DNA from: Proteiniclasticum ruminis DSM 24773
Lineage (GTDB): Bacteria; Bacillota; Clostridia; Clostridiales; Clostridiaceae
Assembly: GCF_000701905.1 (NCBI RefSeq)
Contig: NZ_JNKC01000009.1
Span: forward strand, 54,299-118,298
Direction of reading: 5' to 3'
DNA length: 64,000 nt
In this document: positions 18,267 to 27,765 of the stretch, one piece after another
Numbering within the stretch: the stretch's first letter is position 1
Layout: the number at the start of each line of letters is the position of its first letter
Notes under the pieces: model-generated
Seen by the model: only the letters and a program-made list of their open reading frames with translations
The model's database searches: none
Told to the model about the DNA's origin: nothing
Position numbers and translations under genes: made by a program

Positions 18267-19220
18267 ATGATTAGAATGAATTCTAAATTTATAGTAGACA
18301 AACTGAAACGAATCTACATAGTGTCAAGAACGTATGATTTATTGATTGAATCTTATTATAAGTTTTTCTATAGTGATATTAGATTAATTACGAAGATGTA
18401 TCAAAAAGAGCTTGGTTTTAAACCGAATTTGAAGAGTCCAGAATTGTTCTCAGAGAAACTACAATGGCTAAAACTACATTGGTTTAATCTAGAAGCTCAG
18501 CAATGTGCGGATAAATTCTTGGTTAGAGATTATGTAGAAAAGAAAGTTGGTAAAAAGTACCTTAATCGATTAATTAGTTATTATAATAGTGTGGATGATA
18601 TTGACCTTTCAATACTCCCGCAGTGTTTCGTGTTAAAAGCAACGCATGCTTCTGGTAATGGGTTTATATCAATTTGTAAAGATAAGAGTACGTATGATTG
18701 GAAATTAGAGAAAATAAAGCTTAAGAGGGCTTTAAAAGTAAATTATTACTGGAAGCGAAGAGAGTGGGTTTATAAAGATATTAAGCCGCGTATCATTTGT
18801 GAAGAGTTTCTTGTAGATGAGGAACAGTCTAATGAGTTAATTGATTATAAGTTATACTGTTTTAATGGAATACCTACTTATTGCCAAGTAATTCAAAATA
18901 GAAAAAAATCTGTTGAAGTAGATTTTTATGATATGAATTGGAATCATATGGATTTCAATGGTCTTCAAAAAGCATCTTTTTCCCCTAAGTTAACTGAAAA
19001 ACCAGAGGGGCTTCATGAAATGATTGAAGTTGCAGCTATTTTAGCATCAGATTTTCCATTTGTACGAGTTGACTTTTATTATGTAAATAAGCGTGTCATT
19101 TTTGGCGAAATGACTTTTTTCCCCAAAAGTGGTTATGGTAAATTCACTCCAGACGAATGGAACTTGAGAATTGGTGATATGATAGACCTTAGATCAATAC
19201 CAAGGAGAGATTATGAGTAG
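18267..19220 (+). CDS. TupA-like ATP-grasp enzyme
   Basis: A 317-residue protein of the ATP-grasp TupA-like family, named after a teichuronopeptide biosynthesis protein of an alkaliphilic Bacillus. Such proteins probably attach an amino acid or similar group to a polysaccharide, or act as glycosyltransferase-like enzymes; the reaction is not settled. Visible blocks are VLKATHASGNGFISI, CEEFL, DYKLYCFNGIPTY and VRVDFYYVNKRVIFGEMTF, the last holding ATP/metal ligands. ATG at 18267 is preferred over the TTG at 18249, because GAGG lies between them and the TTG overlaps the upstream stop. Overlaps the next gene by 8 bases. Confidence 0.8.
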   Translation: MIRMNSKFIVDKLKRIYIVSRTYDLLIESYYKFFYSDIRLITKMYQKELGFKPNLKSPELFSEKLQWLKLHWFNLEAQQCADKFLVRDYVEKKVGKKYLNRLISYYNSVDDIDLSILPQCFVLKATHASGNGFISICKDKSTYDWKLEKIKLKRALKVNYYWKRREWVYKDIKPRIICEEFLVDEEQSNELIDYKLYCFNGIPTYCQVIQNRKKSVEVDFYDMNWNHMDFNGLQKASFSPKLTEKPEGLHEMIEVAAILASDFPFVRVDFYYVNKRVIFGEMTFFPKSGYGKFTPDEWNLRIGDMIDLRSIPRRDYE

Positions 19221-20085
19221 TTTAATATCTGTTGTAATTCCTACATATAAGCGGAAGTTCGAAACTATCGAAATGGCTCTAAACAGTGTTTTAAAGCAAA
19301 CTTACGAAAACATAGAAATTCTTATTATTGATGATAGTCCTGATGACTACAATGAAAGAAAAATTATTGAAAGTAAAATAATTTCAATTGATGATCCCAG
19401 AATTCGCTATATTAAACATGATCGAAATCTCGGAGCATGTGCAGCTAGGAACACAGGGATTTTTGCTGCCAAAGGTAAATATGTGGCTTTTTTAGATGAT
19501 GATGATATCTGGTTGGTTGAGAAGCTGAGAAAACAAGTGGATTTGATTGAACGACTCAATCTCAAAATGGTTTATTCCTCTTATTACATGGTAAGATCCT
19601 CCAACACACAAATACATAAAGCTACAAAAAAGGGTAATATTTATAAAGAACTATTATTAAAGAACTATATTGGTTCAACATCATGTATCTTAGTCGAAAC
19701 GCAGACTTTAAGGGATATTGGAGGATTTGATGTTAACCTACCTGCATCCCAGGATTATGAACTTTATCTTCGGATATCGAAAAGACATGAGATCGATTAT
19801 GTAGATGAACCTTTGATGAACTATATTATTCATGATGGTGAGAGGATATCTAACGACAGCTCTAAGAAAATTGCCTCAAGAGAATATATATATCAAAAAT
19901 ACTATGATGACTTTTTTCTTGACAAAAAGATCTTTGCAAAGAAGAACTTAGACTTGGCAAAAGTATACTTAATGGGTGGAGATAAAAAACGAGCGTTTTC
20001 ATTTTGGAAAACATCAGTTAAATCTTCTAAAGTACTTAATAAAGATAGTTTAAAAGTGCTTCTCAAGATAATTATACGAATTTGA
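19213..20085 (+). CDS. Glycosyltransferase family 2
   Basis: A 290-residue GT-A fold glycosyltransferase. SVVIPTYKRKFETIE at the start and IDDSPDD bind the nucleotide; VAFLDDDDIW supplies the metal-binding D-x-D. The acceptor half contains GGFDVNLPASQDYELYLRI. AAGGAGA lies before the ATG, which sits inside the TupA-like gene. About 180 AT-rich bases follow before the flippase. Confidence 0.88.
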   Translation: MSSLISVVIPTYKRKFETIEMALNSVLKQTYENIEILIIDDSPDDYNERKIIESKIISIDDPRIRYIKHDRNLGACAARNTGIFAAKGKYVAFLDDDDIWLVEKLRKQVDLIERLNLKMVYSSYYMVRSSNTQIHKATKKGNIYKELLLKNYIGSTSCILVETQTLRDIGGFDVNLPASQDYELYLRISKRHEIDYVDEPLMNYIIHDGERISNDSSKKIASREYIYQKYYDDFFLDKKIFAKKNLDLAKVYLMGGDKKRAFSFWKTSVKSSKVLNKDSLKVLLKIIIRI

Positions 20086-20262
20086 GGCTTAACATTACTT
20101 ATATGGGTACAATGATGTGATTTTAATCTATTTGGAATATTATAAATATAACTTAAGTAGAAAGATTGACAAATTGAAATATTAAATTTGATTGAAACAT
20201 ATAAAAATATATCATATATGTTCATGCAAAATAATTCGTATGAACAACTGGAAGGAAATATA

Positions 20263-21711
20263 ATGGGAAATACATCGATCAGAAAAGCTGTAATGATTAA
20301 CTTTGTAGGTAAATATTCAAATATTCTTTTGGGCCTAGTATATAGTGCAATATTATCGAGATTTCTCGAACCCAAAGACTTTGGTGTTGTTGCAGTTGTT
20401 ACGGTATTTACCTCATTCTTTTCCTTGCTAGCAAACATGGGAATCGGACCAGCAATAATTCAAAATAGAGAACTAAGTAATAATGATGTTAACAATATAT
20501 ATTCGTACACAGTATATATAGGGCTGTTGATTGGTATTGCATTCAGTCTTTTTTCGATTCCTTTATCAATGTTTTATGGTGACAGTGTATACATACCAAT
20601 CGGGATACTTCTCTCTATTTCTCTATTTTTCAATACAGTTAATATTGTTCCCAATGCAATACTGTTAAAAGAACATAGATTTAAACTTGTGAACATGAGA
20701 CTAGTATCAGTGACCATTATTACAGCGATACCAACACTCATAATGGCAAATTTTGGATTCAAGTACTACTCAATAGTTCTTCACTCAATATTGGTTTCCT
20801 TCGTAAAATTTATTTGGAACTATCTTACTGTGAAGCCGCAGTTTCATTTCCGTGTCGATAGTGATAGCATAAAGAAAATAAGGTCCTTCTCTTCCTTTCA
20901 AATGGGGTTTAGTGTAATAAATTATTTCTCGAGAAATTTAGATAATTTGTTGATAGGTAGATTTATCGGAAGTGAAGCGCTTGGATATTATGATAAATCA
21001 TACCGTCTCATGTTATACCCAGTTAACAATCTAACCCATGTTATTACACCTGTGCTACACCCAATTCTGTCAGCATCTCAATTTGATAAAGATAAACTTT
21101 TTAATCAATATAAAAAGGTAATAAACATCCTTTCAGTATTAGGTGTTTTTGTATCTGCTTTTTCATTTTTTGCTGCTGAAGAAATCATTTTGATTATGTA
21201 TGGCAATCAATGGGGGCTATCTGTAATCAGTTTTAGATATTTAGCACTGTCTATTTGGGCTCAGATGATTACTTCGAGTACGGGATCGATTTTTCAAAGT
21301 ATTGGAAATACAAAACTACTTTTTAAGACGGGATTACTGTCTTCAGCACTTCAAGTTTCATCGATATTAATAGGAGTTTTGTTAGGTGATATTAACTCAG
21401 TAGCACTATTTATTACAATTGGTTATAATATCAACTTTTTTATCACATTTTTTATGTTAATTAAAATTGGACTTGGCAAGAGTTTAGTTGATTTTTATAA
21501 GGGGTTTTTACCAGATATTTTCAATTTCATCATTACTTTTGGTGCTATATTCGTGGTTTCTCAGTTTAGATTTGATTCATTATTTATCTCCTTTGGCACG
21601 AAACTTGTTATTGGAAGTTTAGTATATTGTACTACATTGGTTTTCACAAAAAGGTATAAGATTCTACTCATGGCTTTTGGGCGAAAAAAGAAAAAGACCA
21701 AAGTTTCCTAG
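20263..21711 (+). CDS. Wzx-type polysaccharide flippase
   Basis: A 482-residue multi-span membrane protein of the polysaccharide transporter branch of the MOP superfamily. It is expected to flip the undecaprenyl-linked repeat unit to the outer face. About 12-14 hydrophobic segments are visible, with the typical N-terminal block SRFLEPKDFGVVAVV and NLDNLLIGRFIGSEALGYYDKSYRLM in the middle. ATG at 20263 is chosen because GGAAGG lies 7 bases upstream; the in-frame ATG at 20188 would add 25 residues without such a site. Confidence 0.88.
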   Translation: MGNTSIRKAVMINFVGKYSNILLGLVYSAILSRFLEPKDFGVVAVVTVFTSFFSLLANMGIGPAIIQNRELSNNDVNNIYSYTVYIGLLIGIAFSLFSIPLSMFYGDSVYIPIGILLSISLFFNTVNIVPNAILLKEHRFKLVNMRLVSVTIITAIPTLIMANFGFKYYSIVLHSILVSFVKFIWNYLTVKPQFHFRVDSDSIKKIRSFSSFQMGFSVINYFSRNLDNLLIGRFIGSEALGYYDKSYRLMLYPVNNLTHVITPVLHPILSASQFDKDKLFNQYKKVINILSVLGVFVSAFSFFAAEEIILIMYGNQWGLSVISFRYLALSIWAQMITSSTGSIFQSIGNTKLLFKTGLLSSALQVSSILIGVLLGDINSVALFITIGYNINFFITFFMLIKIGLGKSLVDFYKGFLPDIFNFIITFGAIFVVSQFRFDSLFISFGTKLVIGSLVYCTTLVFTKRYKILLMAFGRKKKKTKVS

Positions 21712-21955
21712 AGATAATGTATTATCTCATTTAAAAATTGTAAATGTAACGAGTGTAACTGTGTGATTATGATTGAGTGCGTTAGATAATTATTAAATCT
21801 CTTAGTAAGATATTGATTAATGAATATGAATATTCTGTCGCACCTAACATTAATGAATAATTACTGAAAATAATTCAAGTTTTCACATTGTTAAGCTATA
21901 TTTTTATTGAGGCTATATAAAATTAAAATTATATAAATAGAAATAGGAGTAGCGA

Positions 21956-22522
21956 ATGGGGAGTACGCGGTATAATATACTAAAGAGAATAATTGACATA
22001 CTAGGATCAATTTCATTATTGATTATTTTGTTACCGTTATTTTTGCTGGTAATGGCAGCAATATTAGTCATTGATGGCAGGCCTATTTTTTTCAAGCAAT
22101 ATCGAGTTGGATTATGGGGGAATCTTTTTAAAATCTATAAGTTCAGAAGTATGAAAAAAGAGGCTCCTAATGTCGCATCAAGAAATATTGAAAACAACGA
22201 ATACACTACAGGTATTGGAAGATTTCTTCGCAGAACAAGTATAGATGAGTTGCCACAGCTACTCAATATTCTTAAAGGAGAGATGTCTTTCGTCGGTCCA
22301 AGACCATTTATTCCGAATGAAGGTGAAATTCTTAAAGAAAGGGAAAAGTATGGAATTCACTTATTGAAGCCAGGATTGACAGGTTGGGCTCAGATAATGG
22401 CAAGGAACACAAACAACCAAAAAAAGAAGATAGAGTTAGATTTATATTATTTGGAAAATAAATCTATTTTCTTAGATATTAAAATTATTTTACTCACTAT
22501 TTTTAATAATAGGGGAGTATAA
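21956..22522 (+). CDS. Priming undecaprenyl-phosphate sugar phosphotransferase (copy 1)
   Basis: A 188-residue monotopic phosphoglycosyl transferase that starts repeat-unit assembly by moving a sugar-1-phosphate onto undecaprenyl phosphate. One N-terminal membrane-associated helix, then KFRSM, RRTSIDELPQLLNILKGEM and FVGPRPFIPNEGE, which hold the catalytic Asp-Glu pair. LKPGLTGWAQ closes the core. AGGAG lies before the ATG. It follows a gap of about 240 AT-rich bases that may contain a promoter. Two paralogues occur in the window (35559 and 63282). Confidence 0.92.
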   Translation: MGSTRYNILKRIIDILGSISLLIILLPLFLLVMAAILVIDGRPIFFKQYRVGLWGNLFKIYKFRSMKKEAPNVASRNIENNEYTTGIGRFLRRTSIDELPQLLNILKGEMSFVGPRPFIPNEGEILKEREKYGIHLLKPGLTGWAQIMARNTNNQKKKIELDLYYLENKSIFLDIKIILLTIFNNRGV

Positions 22523-22539
22523 ATCGGAAGGGAAGGTAT

Positions 22540-23367
22540 ATGGATAACAAACAAGAGCATTTAATATCAATAATCATGCCAACATTTAATGCGGATACTT
22601 ACCTTGTTGAAACGATTGATTCAGTTTTAGCGCAAGATTATCGTAATTGGGAACTCATAATTATTGATGATTGCTCTACTGATAAAACAAAATCAATTAT
22701 ATTAGAGTATGCAAAAGTTGATCCTCGTATTAAATCAATCTATTTGGCTGAAAATCAAGGTGCTGCAATTGCTCGAAATAGTGGAGTAAAGATTGCAAAA
22801 GGAGATTTTATTGCATTCATTGATAGTGATGATGTTTGGCATTCCAACAAGCTTTCAGATCAATTAAACTTTATGGTGAGTAATAAATACTATTTTTCTT
22901 GTACATATTATCAGAAAATGAGTGAAAGTGGAGAACCTTTAGACGTAGTTGTGAAGAGCCCTCAAATACTTGATTATTATAAACTTTTAAGAAGATGCCC
23001 TGGCAACAGTACTGTCATGTATAACTCACTCCACTTAGGGAAATTCTACATTCCTAACATAAGGCGGAGAAACGACTTTGTTATGTGGTTACAGGTTATA
23101 AAAGAAGCTAAAACAATGCATACATTGCAAACACCCCTTACTTATCATAGGGTTCGAGAAGGTTCTCTATCCAGCAAGAAATCAGATTTAGTACGATATC
23201 AGTGGCAAGTGTATCGACACATAGAAAAATTACCACTCTGGATATCGATAGGTTTGCTGTTGGATAAGTTCGTTCAAACTATAACTTTGAGTGTTCATAT
23301 GAAGCTTCAATCAAAGATAAAGAGTCCCAATACTCCCAAAGTAGAATACTTGCGAACTAATAAGTAA
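22540..23367 (+). CDS. Glycosyltransferase family 2
   Basis: A 275-residue GT-A glycosyltransferase: SIIMPTFNADTYLVETIDS at the N-terminus, LIIIDDCSTDKT, GAAIARNSGVKIAKG and the metal motif FIDSDDVWH. The RRRNDFVMWLQVI block is common in enterobacterial-type EPS transferases. It lies 18 bases after the priming transferase and before the uronate genes, so it is probably in the same operon. Confidence 0.88.
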   Translation: MDNKQEHLISIIMPTFNADTYLVETIDSVLAQDYRNWELIIIDDCSTDKTKSIILEYAKVDPRIKSIYLAENQGAAIARNSGVKIAKGDFIAFIDSDDVWHSNKLSDQLNFMVSNKYYFSCTYYQKMSESGEPLDVVVKSPQILDYYKLLRRCPGNSTVMYNSLHLGKFYIPNIRRRNDFVMWLQVIKEAKTMHTLQTPLTYHRVREGSLSSKKSDLVRYQWQVYRHIEKLPLWISIGLLLDKFVQTITLSVHMKLQSKIKSPNTPKVEYLRTNK

Positions 23368-23393
23368 TAAGCAGAAGGATTTAAAGTATAGTG

Positions 23394-24428
23394 ATGAAGG
23401 ATGTGGAGACATTGAAAATTTTAGTTACAGGTGGTGCTGGGTTCATCGGTTATCACCTAACAAAAGCGCTATTAAGAGAGGGTCACAGAATTATTGGTAT
23501 TGATAACATGAATGAGTATTACGATCCGCAACTCAAATATGATAGGATATCGAAACTGGTTGAGTTTGACAATTATCAATTCCTAAAAGGCGATATAACC
23601 AATAAGGATTTTTTGTTAACTTTGTTCGAGAATTCTGGATTTGAAATCGTAATAAACCTTGCTGCTCAAGCAGGAGTTAGATATTCCATTGAAAATCCAT
23701 ACGCATATATCGATTCAAACATTTATGGATTTATGAATGTTTTAGAAGCATGCAGGCATTTTCCTGTTAAACATTTACTGTACGCTTCTTCCAGTTCTGT
23801 TTATGGGGGGAATAAAATGTCTCCTTTTTCAACCAGTCACAATGTTGATCATCCAGTATCACTATATGCCGCAACCAAAAAATCTAATGAGTTGATGGCT
23901 CATACTTATAGTCATTTGTACGGAATTCCAACTACTGGACTAAGATTCTTCACGGTATATGGACCTTTTGGAAGACCTGATATGGCATATTATTCATTTA
24001 CCAAGGATATTTTTGATGAAAGACCGATTAAAGTATTTAACCATGGTTTAATGGAGAGAGACTTTACATATATTGATGATGTTGTTGAAGGGATTATCGG
24101 ATTACTCAAGCAGATACCTTCAAGCGTTAAAAATTGGGATGAATCAAAGGATTCTATTAGTAGCAGTTTTGCACCATATAAGATATATAATATAGGGAAT
24201 AATGCGCCAGTTTCACTAATGAGATTTATAAAAGCGATTGAAAGTTCAATAGGAAAAGAAGCGAAAAAGGTATTTTTTGATATGCAGCCGGGAGATGTTG
24301 TCAAGACATATGCTGATGTTGATGAACTGGAAGAAGCGATAGATTTCAAACCAACGACAACCATAGAAGATGGAATTAGCAGATTTGTTAATTGGTATAA
24401 GGATTATTATAATATTAGATTTGAATAA
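23394..24428 (+). CDS. UDP-glucuronate 4-epimerase-like NAD-dependent epimerase
   Basis: A 344-residue extended short-chain dehydrogenase. VTGGAGFIGYHL binds NAD; SSSVYGG and YAATKKSNE supply the Ser/Tyr/Lys catalytic set; GLRFFTVYGPFGRPDMA and FNHGLMERDFTYIDD match the UDP-glucuronate 4-epimerase branch. It would convert UDP-glucuronate to UDP-galacturonate. The dehydrogenase that makes UDP-glucuronate is the next gene. ATG at 23394 follows an in-frame GTG; the ribosome site is weak, and a TTG a few codons later preceded by GGAG is an alternative. Confidence 0.82.
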   Translation: MKDVETLKILVTGGAGFIGYHLTKALLREGHRIIGIDNMNEYYDPQLKYDRISKLVEFDNYQFLKGDITNKDFLLTLFENSGFEIVINLAAQAGVRYSIENPYAYIDSNIYGFMNVLEACRHFPVKHLLYASSSSVYGGNKMSPFSTSHNVDHPVSLYAATKKSNELMAHTYSHLYGIPTTGLRFFTVYGPFGRPDMAYYSFTKDIFDERPIKVFNHGLMERDFTYIDDVVEGIIGLLKQIPSSVKNWDESKDSISSSFAPYKIYNIGNNAPVSLMRFIKAIESSIGKEAKKVFFDMQPGDVVKTYADVDELEEAIDFKPTTTIEDGISRFVNWYKDYYNIRFE

Positions 24429-24468
24429 ATTTCGTTAGTTATGATGAACAAGCATAAGGGGGATAATA

Positions 24469-25635
24469 ATGAAAATTACAATAGCAGGTACAGGTTACGT
24501 AGGACTATCAAATGCAATACTCTTAGCTCAAAACAATGAGGTTATAGCATTGGATATTATTAAAGAAAAAGTTGATATGATCAACAATAGGAAATCACCA
24601 ATAGTTGATGCGGAAATTGAAGAGTACCTCGCAACAAAAGAACTGAATTTAAAGGCTACAACAGATAATTTTGAGGCTTTCAAAGATGCTGATTATGTCA
24701 TTATATCTACACCCACTAATTATGATCCTGAAAAGAACTATTTTAATACAAGGACGGTCGAAGCTGTCATTGCGAGTGTGCTTTCAATTAACCCAGAAGC
24801 TGTGATGGTTATAAAATCGACGGTCCCTGTTGGGTATACAGAGAATATTCGAGAGAAATTTGATACAGATAATGTTATTTTCTCACCGGAGTTCTTAAGA
24901 GAAGGAAAGGCATTATATGACAATCTTTATCCATCAAGAATTGTAGTAGGTGAGCAGTCTGAAAGGGCAAGAGTTTTTGCAGAACTACTAGCTGAAGGAG
25001 CTATTAAAAATGATATTCCAATACTCTATACCGACTCTACAGAGGCAGAAGCGATAAAATTATTTGCCAATACGTATCTGGCTTTACGTGTTGCATATTT
25101 TAACGAACTTGATTCTTATGCAGAGGTAAGAGGATTAAACACAAAGCAAATTATAGAAGGAGTAGGTCTTGACCCAAGAATAGGCTCACATTATAATAAT
25201 CCATCCTTTGGATATGGCGGTTATTGCTTACCCAAAGATACAAAGCAACTCTTAGCAAACTATGCTGATGTTCCGCAGAATATTATGTCTGCAATTGTCG
25301 ACGCAAATAGAACAAGAAAAGATCATATCGCAGATATGATCTTAAGAAGTAATCCTAAAATAGTTGGGATATATAGATTAACAATGAAGATGGATTCAGA
25401 TAATTTTCGTCAATCTGCAATTCAAGGGGTAATGAAGAGAATTAAAGCGAAGGGGGTTGAAGTAGTTGTTTATGAGCCAGCGCTCAAGGAAAATGACTTC
25501 TACAACTCAAGGGTTATTAAGGATTTCGAAGAGTTTAAGACAATTTCAGATGTGATCGTAGCAAATAGACTGTCAGATGAGATTAGAGATGTATCAGAAA
25601 AGGTGTATACTCGTGATTTATTCAGTAGAGATTAA
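24469..25635 (+). CDS. ugd: UDP-glucose 6-dehydrogenase
   Basis: A 388-residue dehydrogenase that oxidises UDP-glucose to UDP-glucuronate with two NAD. The N-terminus [18 protein letters not shown] is the nucleotide-binding loop; KSTVPVGYT and FSPEFLREG follow. The catalytic cysteine is in [14 protein letters not shown]. The short form of the family (about 390 residues) is normal in EPS clusters. AAGGGGG precedes the ATG. With the upstream epimerase it provides UDP-glucuronate and UDP-galacturonate. Confidence 0.92.
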   Translation: MKITIAGTGYVGLSNAILLAQNNEVIALDIIKEKVDMINNRKSPIVDAEIEEYLATKELNLKATTDNFEAFKDADYVIISTPTNYDPEKNYFNTRTVEAVIASVLSINPEAVMVIKSTVPVGYTENIREKFDTDNVIFSPEFLREGKALYDNLYPSRIVVGEQSERARVFAELLAEGAIKNDIPILYTDSTEAEAIKLFANTYLALRVAYFNELDSYAEVRGLNTKQIIEGVGLDPRIGSHYNNPSFGYGGYCLPKDTKQLLANYADVPQNIMSAIVDANRTRKDHIADMILRSNPKIVGIYRLTMKMDSDNFRQSAIQGVMKRIKAKGVEVVVYEPALKENDFYNSRVIKDFEEFKTISDVIVANRLSDEIRDVSEKVYTRDLFSRD

Positions 25636-25653
25636 TACTAAGGTGGCAACAAA

Positions 25654-26838
25654 ATGAAGGATTTGAGCTTAAAGTTAGTTGAAAAATTTAAGGCAACGGA
25701 CATTAGAGCAGTCAGATCTCCTTTAAGAATCTGTCCACTAGGGGCACATGTTGACCATCAGGGCGGATTGGTAACAGGGGTAGCACTTGATTCCAGTATT
25801 AATCTAGTATACACTCCATCGACAGATGGTTATATTAGGATACAAAGTCAGGATTTTCCTGATGAGGAAATGTTTCATCTTGATCATGTTCCAGAGGTTA
25901 TTCCAGGATCTTGGGGCAACTACATAAAGGGAGCAGCGCTTTCATTAAAAAGAGATTATATACTGCGAAATGGAATAAATGGAATTGTCAGTGGGAAGTT
26001 ACCTATCGGTGGGTTGAGTTCTTCTGCTGCCGTTACAACAGCCTACTTGATGGCTTTGTGTGATGTCAATAACATTAAGATTTCAAAATTGGATCTGGTT
26101 CAGTATAGTCACTGGGTTGAAACACAGTATATTGGACTAAAGAATGGAATATTGGATCAATCTGCTAATATTCTGAGTGAAAATAATAAATTAATGGTAA
26201 TGGATTGCAAGTCTAATGAGTATAAACTTGAAAACATTGGTGCGATTGAGCATGATTTGGAGTTTGTCATTGTCTATTCAGGAATATCTACATCGCTTAT
26301 TAGAACTGACTATAATAATCGTGTTGATGAATGTAAGGTTTCTTCTTGGTTATTACATGAAATATCTTCCATGACTTTACCGAATTTAAAGGAGTCTAAA
26401 CTACGAGATATTGATCCTTCGGTTTTTGAAGAATATTCTCACATGCTGCCGGGTCGGTTCAAAAGAAGAGCCAAACACTACTTCAGTGAACAGAAGCGTG
26501 TTAAGGATGGCATTGAAGCTTGGAAACGTGGAGATTTAAGATCTTTTGGACAACTAATGAACGAATCTGGTGATAGCTCAGTACATCAATATGAATGCGG
26601 ATGTCCAGAACTAATAACCATCTTTGATACTTTGAAAAATTCAGCAGGTGTGTATGGGGCTCGTTTTAGTGGGGCGGGATATAGAGGCTGTTGTATTGGT
26701 TTAATTAATCCTGCGTTTAAAAAAGAAATAGAAAAGACCATGGATTCAGTATATCCAGTCAAACATCCAAAGTATAAAGATCTTTACAAAGTACACTTTT
26801 GTAAAATTGCTGATGGTGCACATTATCATAAGATATAG
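25654..26838 (+). CDS. Galacturonokinase-like GHMP kinase
   Basis: A 394-residue GHMP kinase that resembles plant galacturonokinase more than ordinary galactokinase. The N-terminal block reads SPLRICPLGAHVDHQGG, where galactokinases have GEHTDYN. The ATP loop is PIGGLSSSAAVTTAYL, followed by GLKNGILDQSA, and near the C-terminus YECGCPELI and GVYGARFSGAGYRGCC. Those blocks match what I recall of the plant enzyme. It would phosphorylate free galacturonate (or glucuronate) at C1. The nucleotidyltransferase that could activate the product begins 12 bases later. Full length, 18 bases after ugd. Substrate assignment is an inference from motifs and neighbours. Confidence 0.75.
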   Translation: MKDLSLKLVEKFKATDIRAVRSPLRICPLGAHVDHQGGLVTGVALDSSINLVYTPSTDGYIRIQSQDFPDEEMFHLDHVPEVIPGSWGNYIKGAALSLKRDYILRNGINGIVSGKLPIGGLSSSAAVTTAYLMALCDVNNIKISKLDLVQYSHWVETQYIGLKNGILDQSANILSENNKLMVMDCKSNEYKLENIGAIEHDLEFVIVYSGISTSLIRTDYNNRVDECKVSSWLLHEISSMTLPNLKESKLRDIDPSVFEEYSHMLPGRFKRRAKHYFSEQKRVKDGIEAWKRGDLRSFGQLMNESGDSSVHQYECGCPELITIFDTLKNSAGVYGARFSGAGYRGCCIGLINPAFKKEIEKTMDSVYPVKHPKYKDLYKVHFCKIADGAHYHKI

Positions 26839-26850
26839 GGGGATGAAGCA

Positions 26851-27597
26851 TTGAAATGTATTTTACTGGCAGCAGGATACGCAACTCGCCTATATCCACT
26901 CACAGAGAATCTGCCAAAATCATTATTAGAAGTAGACGGCAAGACAATTCTCGATCATATTGTTAATAAGATAGAAGCGGTTCATATTGTAAACGAGATT
27001 GTAATTGTAACAAACCACAAATTTATTGATCATTTTGAGAATTGGAGAGAAACTTACAGAGGAGCAAAAAAAATCACAGTTCTTGACGATGGATCAATAT
27101 CAAATGAAACAAGATTAGGTGCCATAAATGATGTTTTATTCGCGGTTAAGTACCTAAATATATATGACTCACTTATGATACTAGCTGGAGATAATTTATT
27201 TGAGTTTGGGTTAGATGATTTTGTGGATTATTATCAAAGTGTAGGAACCGATTGTATTACTGCTCACAAGCTAGAGGACATTGAGAAGCTTAAAAGGACC
27301 GGAGTTGCAGAAGTTGATGCACAATTTCGTCTAGTTTCTTTTGAAGAAAAACCAATTCACCCAAAATCATCGTATGCAGTACCACCATTTTATATTTATC
27401 AAAAAGAAACGATACCATTGATTGAAGAGTTTATAAATGAAGGGAATAATGGAGATGCTCCAGGTATGGTTATTGATTGGTTACTAAAGAGAAAAGTAAT
27501 CCATGTTTTTCACTTTAAAGGTTCCAGATATGATATCGGTACATTAGATAGCTATAATGAAATAAAATCGATGTATAAAACAAATAGTATTCGATAA
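26851..27597 (+). CDS. Sugar-1-phosphate nucleotidyltransferase
   Basis: A 248-residue NTP-transferase. The signature CILLAAGYATRLYPLTENLP, with KSLLEV after it, is the NTP-binding loop and pyrophosphorylase lysine. LAGDNLFEF gives the metal aspartate, and EEKPIHPKSSYAVPPFYIY the sugar side. It starts with TTG behind GGGGG. Placed directly after the galacturonokinase-like gene, it probably makes the NDP-uronate from its product; the nucleotide used is not known. Confidence 0.82.
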   Translation: MKCILLAAGYATRLYPLTENLPKSLLEVDGKTILDHIVNKIEAVHIVNEIVIVTNHKFIDHFENWRETYRGAKKITVLDDGSISNETRLGAINDVLFAVKYLNIYDSLMILAGDNLFEFGLDDFVDYYQSVGTDCITAHKLEDIEKLKRTGVAEVDAQFRLVSFEEKPIHPKSSYAVPPFYIYQKETIPLIEEFINEGNNGDAPGMVIDWLLKRKVIHVFHFKGSRYDIGTLDSYNEIKSMYKTNSIR

Positions 27598-27765
27598 AAT
27601 TCTTTATAAATCGAAAATAATTTTAGTATGTTTATCCCGCATATACTGTATAAAATTCTAAGATTGTTTCGCTTATATTGTGTTACTTATGTAAAGTTAG
27701 TATAAATAGAAAAGTTCGAATCGATGAGATTAAGAGTTGTTTTTTTGTGGACAGGAGGATGCAAA

